Positions 27,807 through 36,559 are shown, numbered from the stretch's first letter. The stretch: DNA of 64,000 nucleotides from Winogradskyella undariae (GCF_013285155.1 NZ_JABTEL010000004.1:248001-312000), one strand, 5' to 3'. The notes: a model not told the origin generated them from the letters alone. Translations and numbers: made by a program.

Positions 27807-28212
27807 TTTTAATTACGAAACCGAGTTCAGTTTAGAACACACAGACCAAATTTCAGAATGGATTTCAAAAGCTATTACTGAAGAAAATTGTAAGGAAGGA
27901 GAAATCAATTATATTTTTTGTTCAGATGATTATTTACATAAATTAAATGTAGATTTTTTAGACCACGATACGTTAACAGATGTTATCAGTTTCGATTATT
28001 CTTTGGGTAAAGAATTACATGGTGATATTTATATTTCTGTAGATCGTGTAAAAGAAAACGCAGTAGATTTTAAAACCTTATTTAAAGACGAAATTTCTAG
28101 AGTCATTATTCATGGCGTTTTACATTATTGTGGTTACAAAGATAAGAATGATGAAGACGAAAAGATGATGCGTTCTAAAGAAGAATATTATTTAGCTAAG
28201 CGCAATTTTTAA
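27799..28212 (+). CDS. ybeY: Endoribonuclease YbeY (rRNA maturation)
   Basis: 137 residues. The signature region reads HGVLHYCGYKDKND: H105 and H109 match the HGxLHLxGYDH zinc motif, but the third His position is Asp115. It acts in 16S rRNA 3' maturation and ribosome quality control. The central DHDTLTDVISFDYS is typical. The ATG overlaps the DUF4175 stop by 8 nt. A parS site lies between it and mnmG. Confidence 0.9.
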   Translation: MISFNYETEFSLEHTDQISEWISKAITEENCKEGEINYIFCSDDYLHKLNVDFLDHDTLTDVISFDYSLGKELHGDIYISVDRVKENAVDFKTLFKDEISRVIIHGVLHYCGYKDKNDEDEKMMRSKEEYYLAKRNF

Positions 28213-28309
28213 TTAATGCTTAGTTATGCTTTATTTCAATTTTTATTGAAGTTATAATTAAGCTAAAAATTATTAGTAAAACTCAAATCCTACGCTTGTA
28301 GGAATAAAT

Positions 28310-28325
28310 TGTTCCACGTGGAACA
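28310..28325. promoter_or_regulatory. ParB-binding site parS (perfect 16-bp palindrome)
   Basis: TGTTCCACGTGGAACA is a perfect palindrome and differs from the canonical parS TGTTTCACGTGAAACA only by one symmetric base pair in each half. It lies in the ybeY-mnmG gap, 15 bp before the mnmG ATG. ParB binds parS to load SMC and organise the origin region. Confidence 0.85.
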
Positions 28326-28339
28326 AAATCAAAATAAAT

Positions 28340-30211
28340 ATGTTTAACGAAGTTTACGATGTTATAGTTGTAGGTGCTGGCCATGCTGGTAGTGAAGCTG
28401 CCGCTGCTGCTGCAAATATGGGTAGCAAAACATTATTAATTACAATGAACCTTCAGAACATTGCACAGATGTCTTGCAATCCTGCAATGGGAGGAATTGC
28501 AAAAGGACAAATTGTAAGAGAGATTGATGCGCTTGGAGGTTATAGCGGAATTGTTTCAGATACGTCTGCAATTCAATTTAAAATGTTGAATAAATCTAAA
28601 GGGCCTGCAATGTGGAGCCCAAGAGTTCAAAGTGACAGAATGCGTTTTGCAGAAGACTGGAGAATGCTTCTTGAAGGAACTGAGAATTTAGATTTTTATC
28701 AAGAAATGGTTTCTGGATTATTAGTCGAGAATCATAAAGTTGTTGGTGTAAAAACATCACTCGGGGTTGAAATTAAATCGAAATCTGTTGTACTTACTAA
28801 TGGTACTTTTTTGAATGGTTTAATTCATATTGGTAATAAGAATTTTGGTGGAGGTAGAGCAGGTGAAAGAGCAGCAACCGGAATCACAGAACAGCTTGTG
28901 AATTTAGGTTTCGAATCTGGAAGAATGAAAACAGGAACACCACCTAGGGTTGATGGAAGATCTCTAGATTTTTCTAAAATGGTAGAACAACCTGGTGATG
29001 AACATCCAGACAAATTCTCTTATTTAGATATTACAAAACCATTGACAAAACAACGTTCTTGTCATATGTCTTATACAAGCGAATTGGTGCACGATTTACT
29101 TCGTGAAGGCTTTGATAGATCGCCAATGTTTAATGGTAGAATTAAAAGTGTTGGACCACGATATTGTCCTTCAATAGAAGATAAGATTAATCGCTTTGCA
29201 GATAAAGATAGACATCAATTATTTGTAGAACCTGAAGGTTGGAATACTTGTGAATATTATATTAATGGTTTCTCTACATCGTTACCAGAAGATGTTCAAT
29301 TTAAAGCATTGCGTTCTGTTGTTGGTTTTGAAAATGTAAAATTCTTTAGACCTGGTTATGCAATTGAATACGATTATTTTCCGCCTACACAGTTAAAGCA
29401 TACTTTAGAAACTAAGCTAGTTGAAGGCTTGTATTTTGCAGGACAAATTAATGGTACTACAGGATATGAAGAAGCAGCTTCTCAAGGTTTAATGGCGGGT
29501 ATTAATGCAAGTTTAAAAGTGCAAGAAAGGGATGCTTTTACTTTACAAAGAGATGAAGCTTATATAGGTGTTTTAATAGATGATCTAATCACAAAAGGTA
29601 CTGAAGAGCCTTATAGGATGTTTACGTCAAGAGCTGAATATAGAACGCTTTTAAGACAAGATAATGCTGACTTTAGATTAACACCTAAAGGTTATGATTT
29701 AGGTTTAGCGTCTAAAAAACGTTTAGACCGTATGGAAGAAAAGCAATCTAAATCTCATGCGTTTGTACAGTTTTTTAGAGATACAAGTGTAACGCCTGAA
29801 GAAGCAAATTCGGTCTTAGAAGCTAAGAATTCATCACCGGTTAAACAGCAAGATAAGATGTTTAAATTGTATGCTAGACCGAATATTACTATCGATGATG
29901 TTAGGCAATTTAAAGCTGTTAATGATTATGTTTTGGCTAATAAATTAGATCAAGAAATGATTGAACAAACAGAAATTCAAGTCAAATATGCAGGCTATAT
30001 TGAGAAGGAAAAGAACAATGCAGATAAGCTTAATAGACTCGAAAATTTAAAAATTCCAGCTGGTTTTGATTATTCAAAATTGAAATCTATGAGTATAGAA
30101 GCAAGGCAAAAATTAGCAAAAATAGAGCCGGTTACCATATCTCAAGCATCAAGAATTAGTGGTGTTTCACCTAATGATATTTCTGTTTTATTGGTTTATT
30201 TAGGTCGATAA
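28340..30211 (+). CDS. mnmG: tRNA uridine-5-carboxymethylaminomethyl modification enzyme MnmG (GidA)
   Basis: 623 residues. An N-terminal FAD-binding dinucleotide fold (VVGAGHAGSEAAAAAANMG at 11-29), CNPAMGGIAKGQIVREIDALGG, GTPPRVDGRS and the second GidA signature GQINGTTGYEEAASQGLMAG are all present, with a full-length helical C-terminus. With MnmE it modifies U34 of several tRNAs. It is bracketed by two parS sites, one 15 bp before its start and one 40 bp after its stop. Confidence 0.96.
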   Translation: MFNEVYDVIVVGAGHAGSEAAAAAANMGSKTLLITMNLQNIAQMSCNPAMGGIAKGQIVREIDALGGYSGIVSDTSAIQFKMLNKSKGPAMWSPRVQSDRMRFAEDWRMLLEGTENLDFYQEMVSGLLVENHKVVGVKTSLGVEIKSKSVVLTNGTFLNGLIHIGNKNFGGGRAGERAATGITEQLVNLGFESGRMKTGTPPRVDGRSLDFSKMVEQPGDEHPDKFSYLDITKPLTKQRSCHMSYTSELVHDLLREGFDRSPMFNGRIKSVGPRYCPSIEDKINRFADKDRHQLFVEPEGWNTCEYYINGFSTSLPEDVQFKALRSVVGFENVKFFRPGYAIEYDYFPPTQLKHTLETKLVEGLYFAGQINGTTGYEEAASQGLMAGINASLKVQERDAFTLQRDEAYIGVLIDDLITKGTEEPYRMFTSRAEYRTLLRQDNADFRLTPKGYDLGLASKKRLDRMEEKQSKSHAFVQFFRDTSVTPEEANSVLEAKNSSPVKQQDKMFKLYARPNITIDDVRQFKAVNDYVLANKLDQEMIEQTEIQVKYAGYIEKEKNNADKLNRLENLKIPAGFDYSKLKSMSIEARQKLAKIEPVTISQASRISGVSPNDISVLLVYLGR

Positions 30212-30234
30212 TTAATGTTGTATTAGTAGTTTTT

Positions 30235-30284
30235 TGATATTATTATCTCGATGTTTCACGTGGAACATCGAGATAATAATATCA
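30235..30284. promoter_or_regulatory. parS within a 50-bp near-perfect palindrome
   Basis: The core TGTTTCACGTGGAACA (30252-30267) combines the two known parS half-site forms. It is embedded in flanking arms that are perfectly complementary from 30235 to 30284, so only the single T/G pair in the core breaks the symmetry. The structure starts 24 bp after the mnmG stop and may also act as a transcription terminator. No long T-run follows. Confidence 0.85.
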
Positions 30285-30680
30285 TATTTATTCCTTATTT
30301 ATACTTTGAAACGAGTTTTTTCATTCTTTTTTTTATTCTTTTTAAAGTGTTTTAAAGCTTCTTTATTTTAATTATTTCTTCTTGAAATTGGCGTGATTTA
30401 GTTTAAAAAACAACTTTTAAACATAAGATTTGTAGCTTTGAATAGATGCTTTATTTTGTGTTTTTTATTGTTATTAATAGTTTTAAAATTAAAATTTAAG
30501 CTGTTTATTTTAGTTGTTTTTAAATTTAAAGCTTGTGTTGTTTTTAAAAAGAGATAGTTTTTGTGTGCTTTTTTTGGTGATATTTTTTCTATAAAGTAAA
30601 AAAGATACATTGTTTTATAGTATAGAAAACTAAAAAATAGTGTCTATTTTTAGGTTAATTATAACGTTACACGAAGAATA

Positions 30681-31064
30681 ATGTGTGTAGTTTTTAATAT
30701 GTTTTCAGCCTTTTTAATTTTAAATATGTACTGAAATAGTAGGTAAGGTTTGGTTTAAATTATCAATATTAATACTATTTAAAAGTAAATTTCACTTGTT
30801 TTTAAAGTAGTATTGGTATCTAAATCTTATACTTTTGTTGTTTTAGTTAGTGTGTTTTATTTAAAATAAACTAAAAGATCGTATTGTTTTATAAGATTAA
30901 ATACAGAAACATATTGTCTTTTTCTACTCAATTAAAATGTTGTACGTGGAACAATGTGTGTTTTTTTAATATGTTTTCAGCCTTTTTTATTTTAAATATG
31001 TACTAAAATAGTAGGTTAGGTTTGGTTTAAATTATCAATATTAATACTTTTTAAAAGTAAATTT
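30681..31064. repeat. 112-bp imperfect direct repeat, two copies
   Basis: Copy A is 30681-30792 and copy B is 30954-31064. Both run from ATGTGTGT through ATATGTTTTCAGCC, AAATATGTACT and GGTTTGGTTTAAATTATC to AAAAGTAAATTT. About six substitutions and one 1-nt indel separate them. Neither copy contains an open frame or terminal inverted repeats. Each is preceded immediately by a parS-like 16-mer. Confidence 0.85.
30938..30953. promoter_or_regulatory. Degenerate parS-like site
   Basis: TGTTGTACGTGGAACA matches the parS variant at 28310 in 14 of 16 positions; the right half is intact. It directly precedes repeat copy B. A more decayed version (11 of 16) occupies the same place before copy A at 30665-30680. 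Confidence 0.5.
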
Positions 31065-31137
31065 TATTGATTTTTTAAGTTGTTTAATATTAGATTTATT
31101 CATTTTGTTGCGCTAAAATAGTTTGATTTAGATTAAT

Positions 31138-31163
31138 AAAATGGAATAAATAAATTCCATTTT
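31138..31163. repeat. Hairpin with 10-bp perfect arms
   Basis: AAAATGGAAT (31138-31147) and ATTCCATTTT (31154-31163) are separated by six bases. There is only a short T-run, so it is a weak terminator candidate. Confidence 0.4.
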
Positions 31164-31328
31164 GTGATTTTAATCTCCTTGTATTTTATTAACGCTTCTA
31201 AAAAAAAGAAAATTACAGGACTACTTTGTTATTTTTTTTAGATCATTAAGTCTTAAATTAGAAAATAATATATAATAAATAAGAGTCTTTTTTATAAGAT
31301 TTAGATTTAAAACGATAATATATAATTC

Positions 31329-31336
31329 TACTTTTG
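31329..31336 (+). promoter_or_regulatory. Candidate -7 element for the methyltransferase gene
   Basis: TACTTTTG matches TAnnTTTG exactly, 68 bp upstream of the GTG start at 31405. Confidence 0.35.
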
Positions 31337-31404
31337 TCTTAAGATTAAAAATTAATAGGCTTCAATTTCATTAAAATTTAATAATATTCAAACATTTTAT
31401 ACTC

Positions 31405-32265
31405 GTGATAAAAAATAAATCAACATACATTACTTTAAAAGATCATTCTGTTTCTAAGGAAGAATTCCAGTTATTATATAATAACGAATTAGATATGTTA
31501 GTGACTTTTCCGGAACCTAAAGGCGAAAAGTTGTCTGCGTATTATAAAAGTGAAAACTACATTTCGCATACAGATACTAAGCGTAATTTGTTAGAATATG
31601 CCTATCATTATGTGAGAGTAATTTCTCTAAAACGTAAACTAAAACTGATTAATTCGTTTCAATCTGAGTCTAAAACACTTTTAGATATTGGTTGCGGAAC
31701 TGGTGATTTTTTACAAACAGCATTAAAAGGAGGGTGGAAGATTACAGGAATTGAACCTGATAAAAAGGCAAGAACAATCGCTAATTCAAAAACAAATGAT
31801 ACAGTTTTTGAACCAAAAGTCTTAGAGAGTTTTGAACCAAACTCTTTTGATGTTATTACGCTTTGGCATGTTTTAGAACATTTACCTGATTTAGAAAAAC
31901 AAACGGCATTATTTAAATCCCTTTTAAAGCCGAATGGTACTTTAGTTATTGCTGTTCCTAATTATAAAAGTTATGATGCGGAATACTATAAAAACTTTTG
32001 GGCTGCTTATGACGTGCCGAGACATCTTTGGCATTTTTCAAAAACATCGATTTCAGAATTATTTAAAAAAGAAAATATGAAATTGGTTAAGACTTTACCA
32101 ATGAAATTTGATGCGTATTATGTCTGTTTACTTTCTGAAAAATACAAATCCGGATTTATGAATCCTTTTAAAGCTTTTTGGATAGGTTGGCGCTCAAATC
32201 GTAAAGCAAGCCAAAATAATGAGTATTCTTCGCTTATTTATGTGTTAAAAAAGGTTAATTCTTGA
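31405..32265 (+). CDS. Class I SAM-dependent methyltransferase
   Basis: 286 residues from a GTG start. The SAM-binding motif I is LLDIGCGTGDFL (from about 92), then GIEPDKKAR, then DVITLWHVLEHLPD and LKPNGTLVIAVPN, all typical of Methyltransf_11/23 enzymes. The N-terminal 60 residues are unlike the core and may shape substrate choice. The substrate is unknown. It stands alone after the gene-free region. Confidence 0.85.
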   Translation: MIKNKSTYITLKDHSVSKEEFQLLYNNELDMLVTFPEPKGEKLSAYYKSENYISHTDTKRNLLEYAYHYVRVISLKRKLKLINSFQSESKTLLDIGCGTGDFLQTALKGGWKITGIEPDKKARTIANSKTNDTVFEPKVLESFEPNSFDVITLWHVLEHLPDLEKQTALFKSLLKPNGTLVIAVPNYKSYDAEYYKNFWAAYDVPRHLWHFSKTSISELFKKENMKLVKTLPMKFDAYYVCLLSEKYKSGFMNPFKAFWIGWRSNRKASQNNEYSSLIYVLKKVNS

Positions 32266-32446
32266 TTTAATGAGCACTAATTACTGATTTAGATTGTAAA
32301 TGTGTTATTGTAAAGGGTTTTTTTTAAAACCTCTTAAAACACTTTATTTAAGCTTGTTTTTAATTGATTAAATTAATGGAGGTGATTAAATTCAATAGAA
32401 AATAGCAATAGTTAAATAATTTACCCAAATCACAATCTAACTTTTA

Positions 32447-32454
32447 TACATTTG
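32447..32454 (+). promoter_or_regulatory. Candidate -7 element for the OmpH-like gene
   Basis: TACATTTG matches TAnnTTTG exactly, 24 bp upstream of the ATG at 32479. Confidence 0.45.
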
Positions 32455-32478
32455 TAAAAATTAATTTTAATATACATC

Positions 32479-33000
32479 ATGAAGAGAATATTTTTAAGCT
32501 TAGGCGTATTAGTTGTTTTAGCATCTTGTGCTCAACCAGAAAAAACAGGTTTTGTAAATAATTCTGAACTAATTAATGATTATCAAGGAAAGTTAGATAT
32601 TGAAGATAAATATCAAGCTAGAGATGAAGCTACAAAAAAGAAAAGTGATAGTCTTGGGCAAGCTTATCAAAAAGAAGTAGCTCAGTTGCAGCAAAAATTA
32701 GCTGGTATGTCAGAACAACAACAACAACAAGCTGCACAACCATTTCAACAAAAATGGCAAATGATAGAGCAGCAAATGAAAGCTGACCAGCAAACATTTC
32801 AAACAGAATTTCAAACTGAAATAGATTCTTCTATTGTTGAAGTTGTAGATTTTGTAAAAGATTATGCAGAAACTAACGGATATTCTTACATTTTTGGTAC
32901 TAGTGATGCTTCTAGAAGCGTTATGTATGGTAAAGAAACAAATGATTTAACTAAAGAAGTTCTTGAGGCGCTTAATGCATCTTATAAGGAGAAAAAATAG
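32479..33000 (+). CDS. OmpH/Skp-like lipoprotein
   Basis: 173 residues. The signal sequence ends in VLASC, a clear lipobox. The mature protein is a long Gln/Lys/Glu-rich coiled coil (about 40-120), then VEVVDFVKDYAETNGYSYIFGTSD, the C-terminal pattern of OmpH/Skp chaperones. Skp holds unfolded outer-membrane proteins in the periplasm; here lipidation would tether the chaperone. It ends in a shared terminator with holB. Confidence 0.85.
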   Translation: MKRIFLSLGVLVVLASCAQPEKTGFVNNSELINDYQGKLDIEDKYQARDEATKKKSDSLGQAYQKEVAQLQQKLAGMSEQQQQQAAQPFQQKWQMIEQQMKADQQTFQTEFQTEIDSSIVEVVDFVKDYAETNGYSYIFGTSDASRSVMYGKETNDLTKEVLEALNASYKEKK

Positions 33001-33027
33001 TACTCAATTTTAGGGTTGGATATAAAA

Positions 33028-33057
33028 AAGTCAAGCTATGAAGCTTGACTTTTTTTA
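33028..33057 (+). terminator. Bidirectional terminator overlapping the end of holB
   Basis: A 10-bp stem (AAGTCAAGCT at 33028-33037 and AGCTTGACTT at 33042-33051) with an ATGA loop is flanked by A and T runs. The holB stop codon and last codons lie inside the hairpin. Confidence 0.88.
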
Positions 33058-34196
33058 TGCAATAATCTAGTGAGTTTTATAGATAAATCGGTTAAAATAA
33101 TCTTAGAATTACCGTTTCGTTCTATATGATATATAGCATCTTGTAGTTCTGATGATATTTCCATTATGTTACCGTCATGAACAAAAGGTGCAAATTTTTC
33201 TAACTTAAAATCTTCTGATTTTGGTTCTAAATAAACCAATTCTTTAGCATTATAATTCAATAATAAGGCTTGTCTAAAGTAATTAAGGCAAAAGCTTAAA
33301 AATTTCTTCTGTGTTTCACGTCCTGTTTTAGCAATGTCTTCAGACCATGAAATTAAATCGTGAATAGCAGCTTTGTTTCCTCGTGCTTTAAAAGCAGAAC
33401 GTACCCAAAGTACAAACCATTTTTCAAACTGAATATCCTCACTATCATTATAGATAAGGTCGCAAGCTTTGTTGTAATTTCCATTAGATTGTTGTGCTAT
33501 TTTTATAGCAACAGCTTCTTCTATATGGTAGTTTTTTATTAGCCCTTCTACAATAGCTTCTTCAGCTAAAGGTGGGAAATGTAATATCTGACAACGGGAT
33601 TTTATAGTGTTAATAATCTGTCCTTCGTCTTCTGTAATAAGAATAAATACTGTTTTTTCTGGTGGTTCTTCAATAAGCTTTAAAAGCTTGTTAGCACTTG
33701 CGGTGTTCATCTTTTCAGCCATCCAGATAATCATCACTTTATGTCCGCCTTCAAAAGATTTTAATGTAAGTGATTTAACGACTTCTAAAGCTTCTTCAAC
33801 ACCAATTTGCCCTTGTTTGTTATCAACGCCTAAAAGCTTGTACCAATCAAAGAGATTTCCGTAAGGCTGTTGGTCTAATAGTTGCCGCCATTCTTCTAAA
33901 TAATATTTAGAAACAGGTTTGCTTTTTACCTTATCACTTGTTGTAACAGGAAAAGCAAAATGCAAATCGGGATGCGAGAAGTTTTTAAACTTTATATTAC
34001 AAGAATCTTTTCCGCCAGTATTTTCACCATTGGTATTATTACATAAAATGTACTGTGCGTAAGCTAATGCCATTGGTAATGTGCCAGAGCCTTCTGCGCC
34101 AACAAATAGCTGTGCGTGTGCAATTCTGCCTCCGTCAACACTTGTTGTAAGGTGATTTTTTATGTGTTTTTGACCTAAAACTTCAGAAAATAACAT
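33036..34196 (-). CDS. holB: DNA polymerase III subunit delta'
   Basis: 386 residues. The AAA+-like clamp-loader fold is visible: VLGQKHIKNHLTTSVDGGRIAHAQLF, VGAEGSGTLPMALAYA (degenerate Walker A lacking the GKT, as usual for delta'), and NKLLKLIEEPPEKTVFILIT with the downstream IKSRCQ sensor. It is part of the clamp loader that places the sliding clamp. Its last codons lie in the shared terminator hairpin. A minus-strand TAGTTTTG at 34315-34322 may be its -7 element. Confidence 0.9.
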   Translation of the reverse strand: MLFSEVLGQKHIKNHLTTSVDGGRIAHAQLFVGAEGSGTLPMALAYAQYILCNNTNGENTGGKDSCNIKFKNFSHPDLHFAFPVTTSDKVKSKPVSKYYLEEWRQLLDQQPYGNLFDWYKLLGVDNKQGQIGVEEALEVVKSLTLKSFEGGHKVMIIWMAEKMNTASANKLLKLIEEPPEKTVFILITEDEGQIINTIKSRCQILHFPPLAEEAIVEGLIKNYHIEEAVAIKIAQQSNGNYNKACDLIYNDSEDIQFEKWFVLWVRSAFKARGNKAAIHDLISWSEDIAKTGRETQKKFLSFCLNYFRQALLLNYNAKELVYLEPKSEDFKLEKFAPFVHDGNIMEISSELQDAIYHIERNGNSKIILTDLSIKLTRLLHKKSQAS

Positions 34197-34314
34197 GGTT
34201 TTGATTCTATTATGTTTTACCTCTTAATTGAGGTCTTTTATTACAAGATTTTTCACGTCTTATATGGAACAAATTTAAATTAAACGTTAAATTCAAATTC
34301 TATTCGATATTAAG

Positions 34315-34322
34315 CAAAACTA
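34315..34322 (-). promoter_or_regulatory. Candidate -7 element for holB
   Basis: Minus-strand TAGTTTTG matches TAnnTTTG exactly but would give a long leader of about 115 nt. Confidence 0.3.
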
Positions 34323-34348
34323 TATAAAATATTTATGTTTCTAATCTT

Positions 34349-34356
34349 TATATTTG
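34349..34356 (+). promoter_or_regulatory. Candidate -7 element for pgk
   Basis: TATATTTG matches TAnnTTTG exactly and overlaps an in-frame ATG at 34354. Transcription would begin after that codon, so the pgk start at 34375 is preferred. Confidence 0.45.
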
Positions 34357-34374
34357 TGTTATAAAATATATATC

Positions 34375-35562
34375 ATGAAAACATTAAATGACTTTAATTT
34401 TAAAGATAAAAAAGCATTAATCAGAGTTGATTTTAACGTGCCGTTAAATGATAAGTTTGAAGTAACTGATGCTACGAGAATTGTATCGGCAAAACCGACA
34501 ATTATTAAAATTTTAGAAGACGGAGGAAGCTGCGTTTTAATGTCGCATTTAGGACGACCAAAAGGTGTTCAAGATGAATTTTCATTAAAGCATATTGTTC
34601 CTAAAATCGAAGATATTTTAGGTGTTGAAGTAAAATTTGCTAGCGATTGTGTTGGTGCAGAGGCAGAAGAAAAAGCAGCAGCTTTAAAACCTGGTGAAAT
34701 TTTATTACTCGAAAATTTACGTTTTCACGAAGAAGAAAAGAAAGGTGATAAAGATTTTGCTGAGAAATTATCAAAATTAGGAGATATATACGTTAATGAT
34801 GCTTTTGGTACAGCGCATAGAGCACATGCTTCTACAACAATTGTAGCTGAGTTTTTTCCGGAAGCTAAATGTTTTGGTCTTCTTTTAGCTAAAGAAATTG
34901 AAAGCATTAAAAAAGTAATGGAAGATGGTGAAAAACCAGTTTTAGCAGTACTTGGTGGTGCTAAAGTTTCTTCAAAAATTACAGTAATTGAGAATATTTT
35001 AGACAAAGTAGATCACTTAATTATTGGTGGAGGTATGACATTTACTTTCATTAAAGCTCAAGGTGGAAAAATTGGTAATTCTATTTGTGAAGATGATAAA
35101 ATGGAATTGGCTTTAGATATTTTAAAGCAAGCTGAAGCAAAAGGTGTTAAAATACATTTACCTGTAGATGTTGTTGCTGCTGATGATTTTAGCAATACTG
35201 CAAATACACAATTTTGTGATGTTACAAATATTCCTGATGGTTGGGAAGGTGTAGATGCTGGTCCAAAATCTATCGAGATTTTTGATACTGTTGTCAACCA
35301 ATGTAAAACGATTCTTTGGAACGGACCTTTAGGTGTTTTTGAAATGGAAAGTTTTGCAAAAGGAACAATCGAATTAGGAAACTCTATAGCAAAAGCAACC
35401 AAAAACGGAGCGTTTTCTTTAGTTGGTGGTGGAGATTCTGTTGCTGCTGTAAAACAATTCGGATTTGAAAACAAAGTAAGTTATGTAAGTACTGGTGGAG
35501 GTGCAATGTTAGAAAGTCTAGAAGGTAAAACTTTACCTGGTATTGCTGCAATATTAGATTAA
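34375..35562 (+). CDS. pgk: Phosphoglycerate kinase
   Basis: 395 residues from ATG 34375; the frame extends upstream seven codons but the -7 element lies there. Hallmarks are [13 protein letters not shown] near the start, [44 protein letters not shown] and the nucleotide-binding GGGDSVAAV near the end. It transfers phosphate from 1,3-bisphosphoglycerate to ADP in glycolysis. A lipoprotein gene follows after 3 bp. Confidence 0.96.
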   Translation: MKTLNDFNFKDKKALIRVDFNVPLNDKFEVTDATRIVSAKPTIIKILEDGGSCVLMSHLGRPKGVQDEFSLKHIVPKIEDILGVEVKFASDCVGAEAEEKAAALKPGEILLLENLRFHEEEKKGDKDFAEKLSKLGDIYVNDAFGTAHRAHASTTIVAEFFPEAKCFGLLLAKEIESIKKVMEDGEKPVLAVLGGAKVSSKITVIENILDKVDHLIIGGGMTFTFIKAQGGKIGNSICEDDKMELALDILKQAEAKGVKIHLPVDVVAADDFSNTANTQFCDVTNIPDGWEGVDAGPKSIEIFDTVVNQCKTILWNGPLGVFEMESFAKGTIELGNSIAKATKNGAFSLVGGGDSVAAVKQFGFENKVSYVSTGGGAMLESLEGKTLPGIAAILD

Positions 35563-35565
35563 TAT

Positions 35566-36525
35566 ATGAGGTTGTTTAAATACATCTTCTTATTATTTTT
35601 CTTTTTTAGCTGTGATTCTGATGATACAACTTCTGAAGTAACAGATATAAGATATAAAGTGCTCTTAGATTATGATGGAGATCTCGTTTTCATAGGTGAC
35701 CAAACAAATAAGGTGATTTTTGAAAGTAGCTCTTCTGAGTATTATTTGAGCATTTTAGGCTATTATAATAAAGTACAATCTAAACGGTTGTACTTTATTT
35801 CTAGAAGTGATTTTTATTCAGGTTTTAAGTTGAATTACATTGATTTACAAGACTTATACGAGAATAGAGATTACAACTATACAGTTCAATCTTCTGTTAT
35901 TAATTTTGATGAAAATGATTATTTAATGTCTGGTGTCTTTATGGAATCAGAAAATAGATATCATTTTTTAGTTACTGAAGACGATTCAAATATTCTTTTA
36001 AAAACTTTTGAGAATGGATCGTTGGTAGAAACTCAGAATGTAACTTCAACCTTTGGTATTCCTAATTTTGGTATTGAAGGAATTAGTTATTTTCAAGCGT
36101 CTAATAAGTTAGTTATCATTCAAGATGTGTTTAATTCTTCAGCTCAAAAAACTATGATTATCGATTTAGATACGTTTAGTTTAGTAGAAGAACATACAAA
36201 CTTTAATTACAACTTTTTTAAAGGGTTTGGTGATGCAGAACATCAATTCCTAATCGGAAGAAAAGAAATTAGCTATCAAGTCCATGAATATTTAACAGAT
36301 TTACAAGGTGATTTAATTACTGATAATTCTGATACTTATACTTTTATAGGAAGTGCATCAATAGGTTACGATACTGAAGATAGTGCTTTTGAATATTTTA
36401 TAGATGGAGATGGAAGAGAAGAAGTCGGAACAATAAATACCTTTACAGGTGAGTTATTACGGCAAGGTGTAGAAGGTGAGCCTCATTCTAGAAATTCCCC
36501 AATTTTTTATTTTAAACCTAATTAA
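35566..36525 (+). CDS. Predicted lipoprotein, unknown
   Basis: 319 residues. The N-terminus MRLFKYIFLLFFFFSCDSDD is a short signal sequence with a lipobox Cys. The rest shows repeated short beta-strand segments, compatible with a propeller-like beta-rich fold, but no family was recognised. It begins 3 bp after the pgk stop, so it is probably cotranscribed with pgk, although a functional link is not evident. Confidence 0.7.
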   Translation: MRLFKYIFLLFFFFSCDSDDTTSEVTDIRYKVLLDYDGDLVFIGDQTNKVIFESSSSEYYLSILGYYNKVQSKRLYFISRSDFYSGFKLNYIDLQDLYENRDYNYTVQSSVINFDENDYLMSGVFMESENRYHFLVTEDDSNILLKTFENGSLVETQNVTSTFGIPNFGIEGISYFQASNKLVIIQDVFNSSAQKTMIIDLDTFSLVEEHTNFNYNFFKGFGDAEHQFLIGRKEISYQVHEYLTDLQGDLITDNSDTYTFIGSASIGYDTEDSAFEYFIDGDGREEVGTINTFTGELLRQGVEGEPHSRNSPIFYFKPN

Positions 36526-36559
36526 TCAATTCGATTAATTTAATAAACGATATTAAGCT

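Larger units (their letters stand above)
30285..31404. other. Gene-free, very AT-rich region downstream of mnmG
   Basis: About 1.1 kb without a credible gene; a 70-codon minus-strand frame at 30398-30610 is low-complexity. It contains two copies of a 112-bp imperfect direct repeat, two degenerate parS-like motifs (30665-30680 and 30938-30953) each just before a repeat copy, and a hairpin at 31138-31163. It could be a partition or origin-associated region or the relic of a lost gene. Confidence 0.6.

Noticed and set aside
30398..30610. 70-codon minus-strand open frame in the gene-free region
   Set aside because: Its translation is Asn/Lys/Phe-rich low complexity expected from AT-rich DNA, with no promoter or family similarity.
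30665..31064. Insertion sequence or MITE
   Set aside because: The direct repeats have no terminal inverted repeats, no target-site duplication and no transposase nearby.
32312..32335. Terminator after the methyltransferase gene
   Set aside because: The GGTTTT/AAAACC pairing has a T-only loop and no T-run after the stem, so it is more likely chance in AT-rich DNA.
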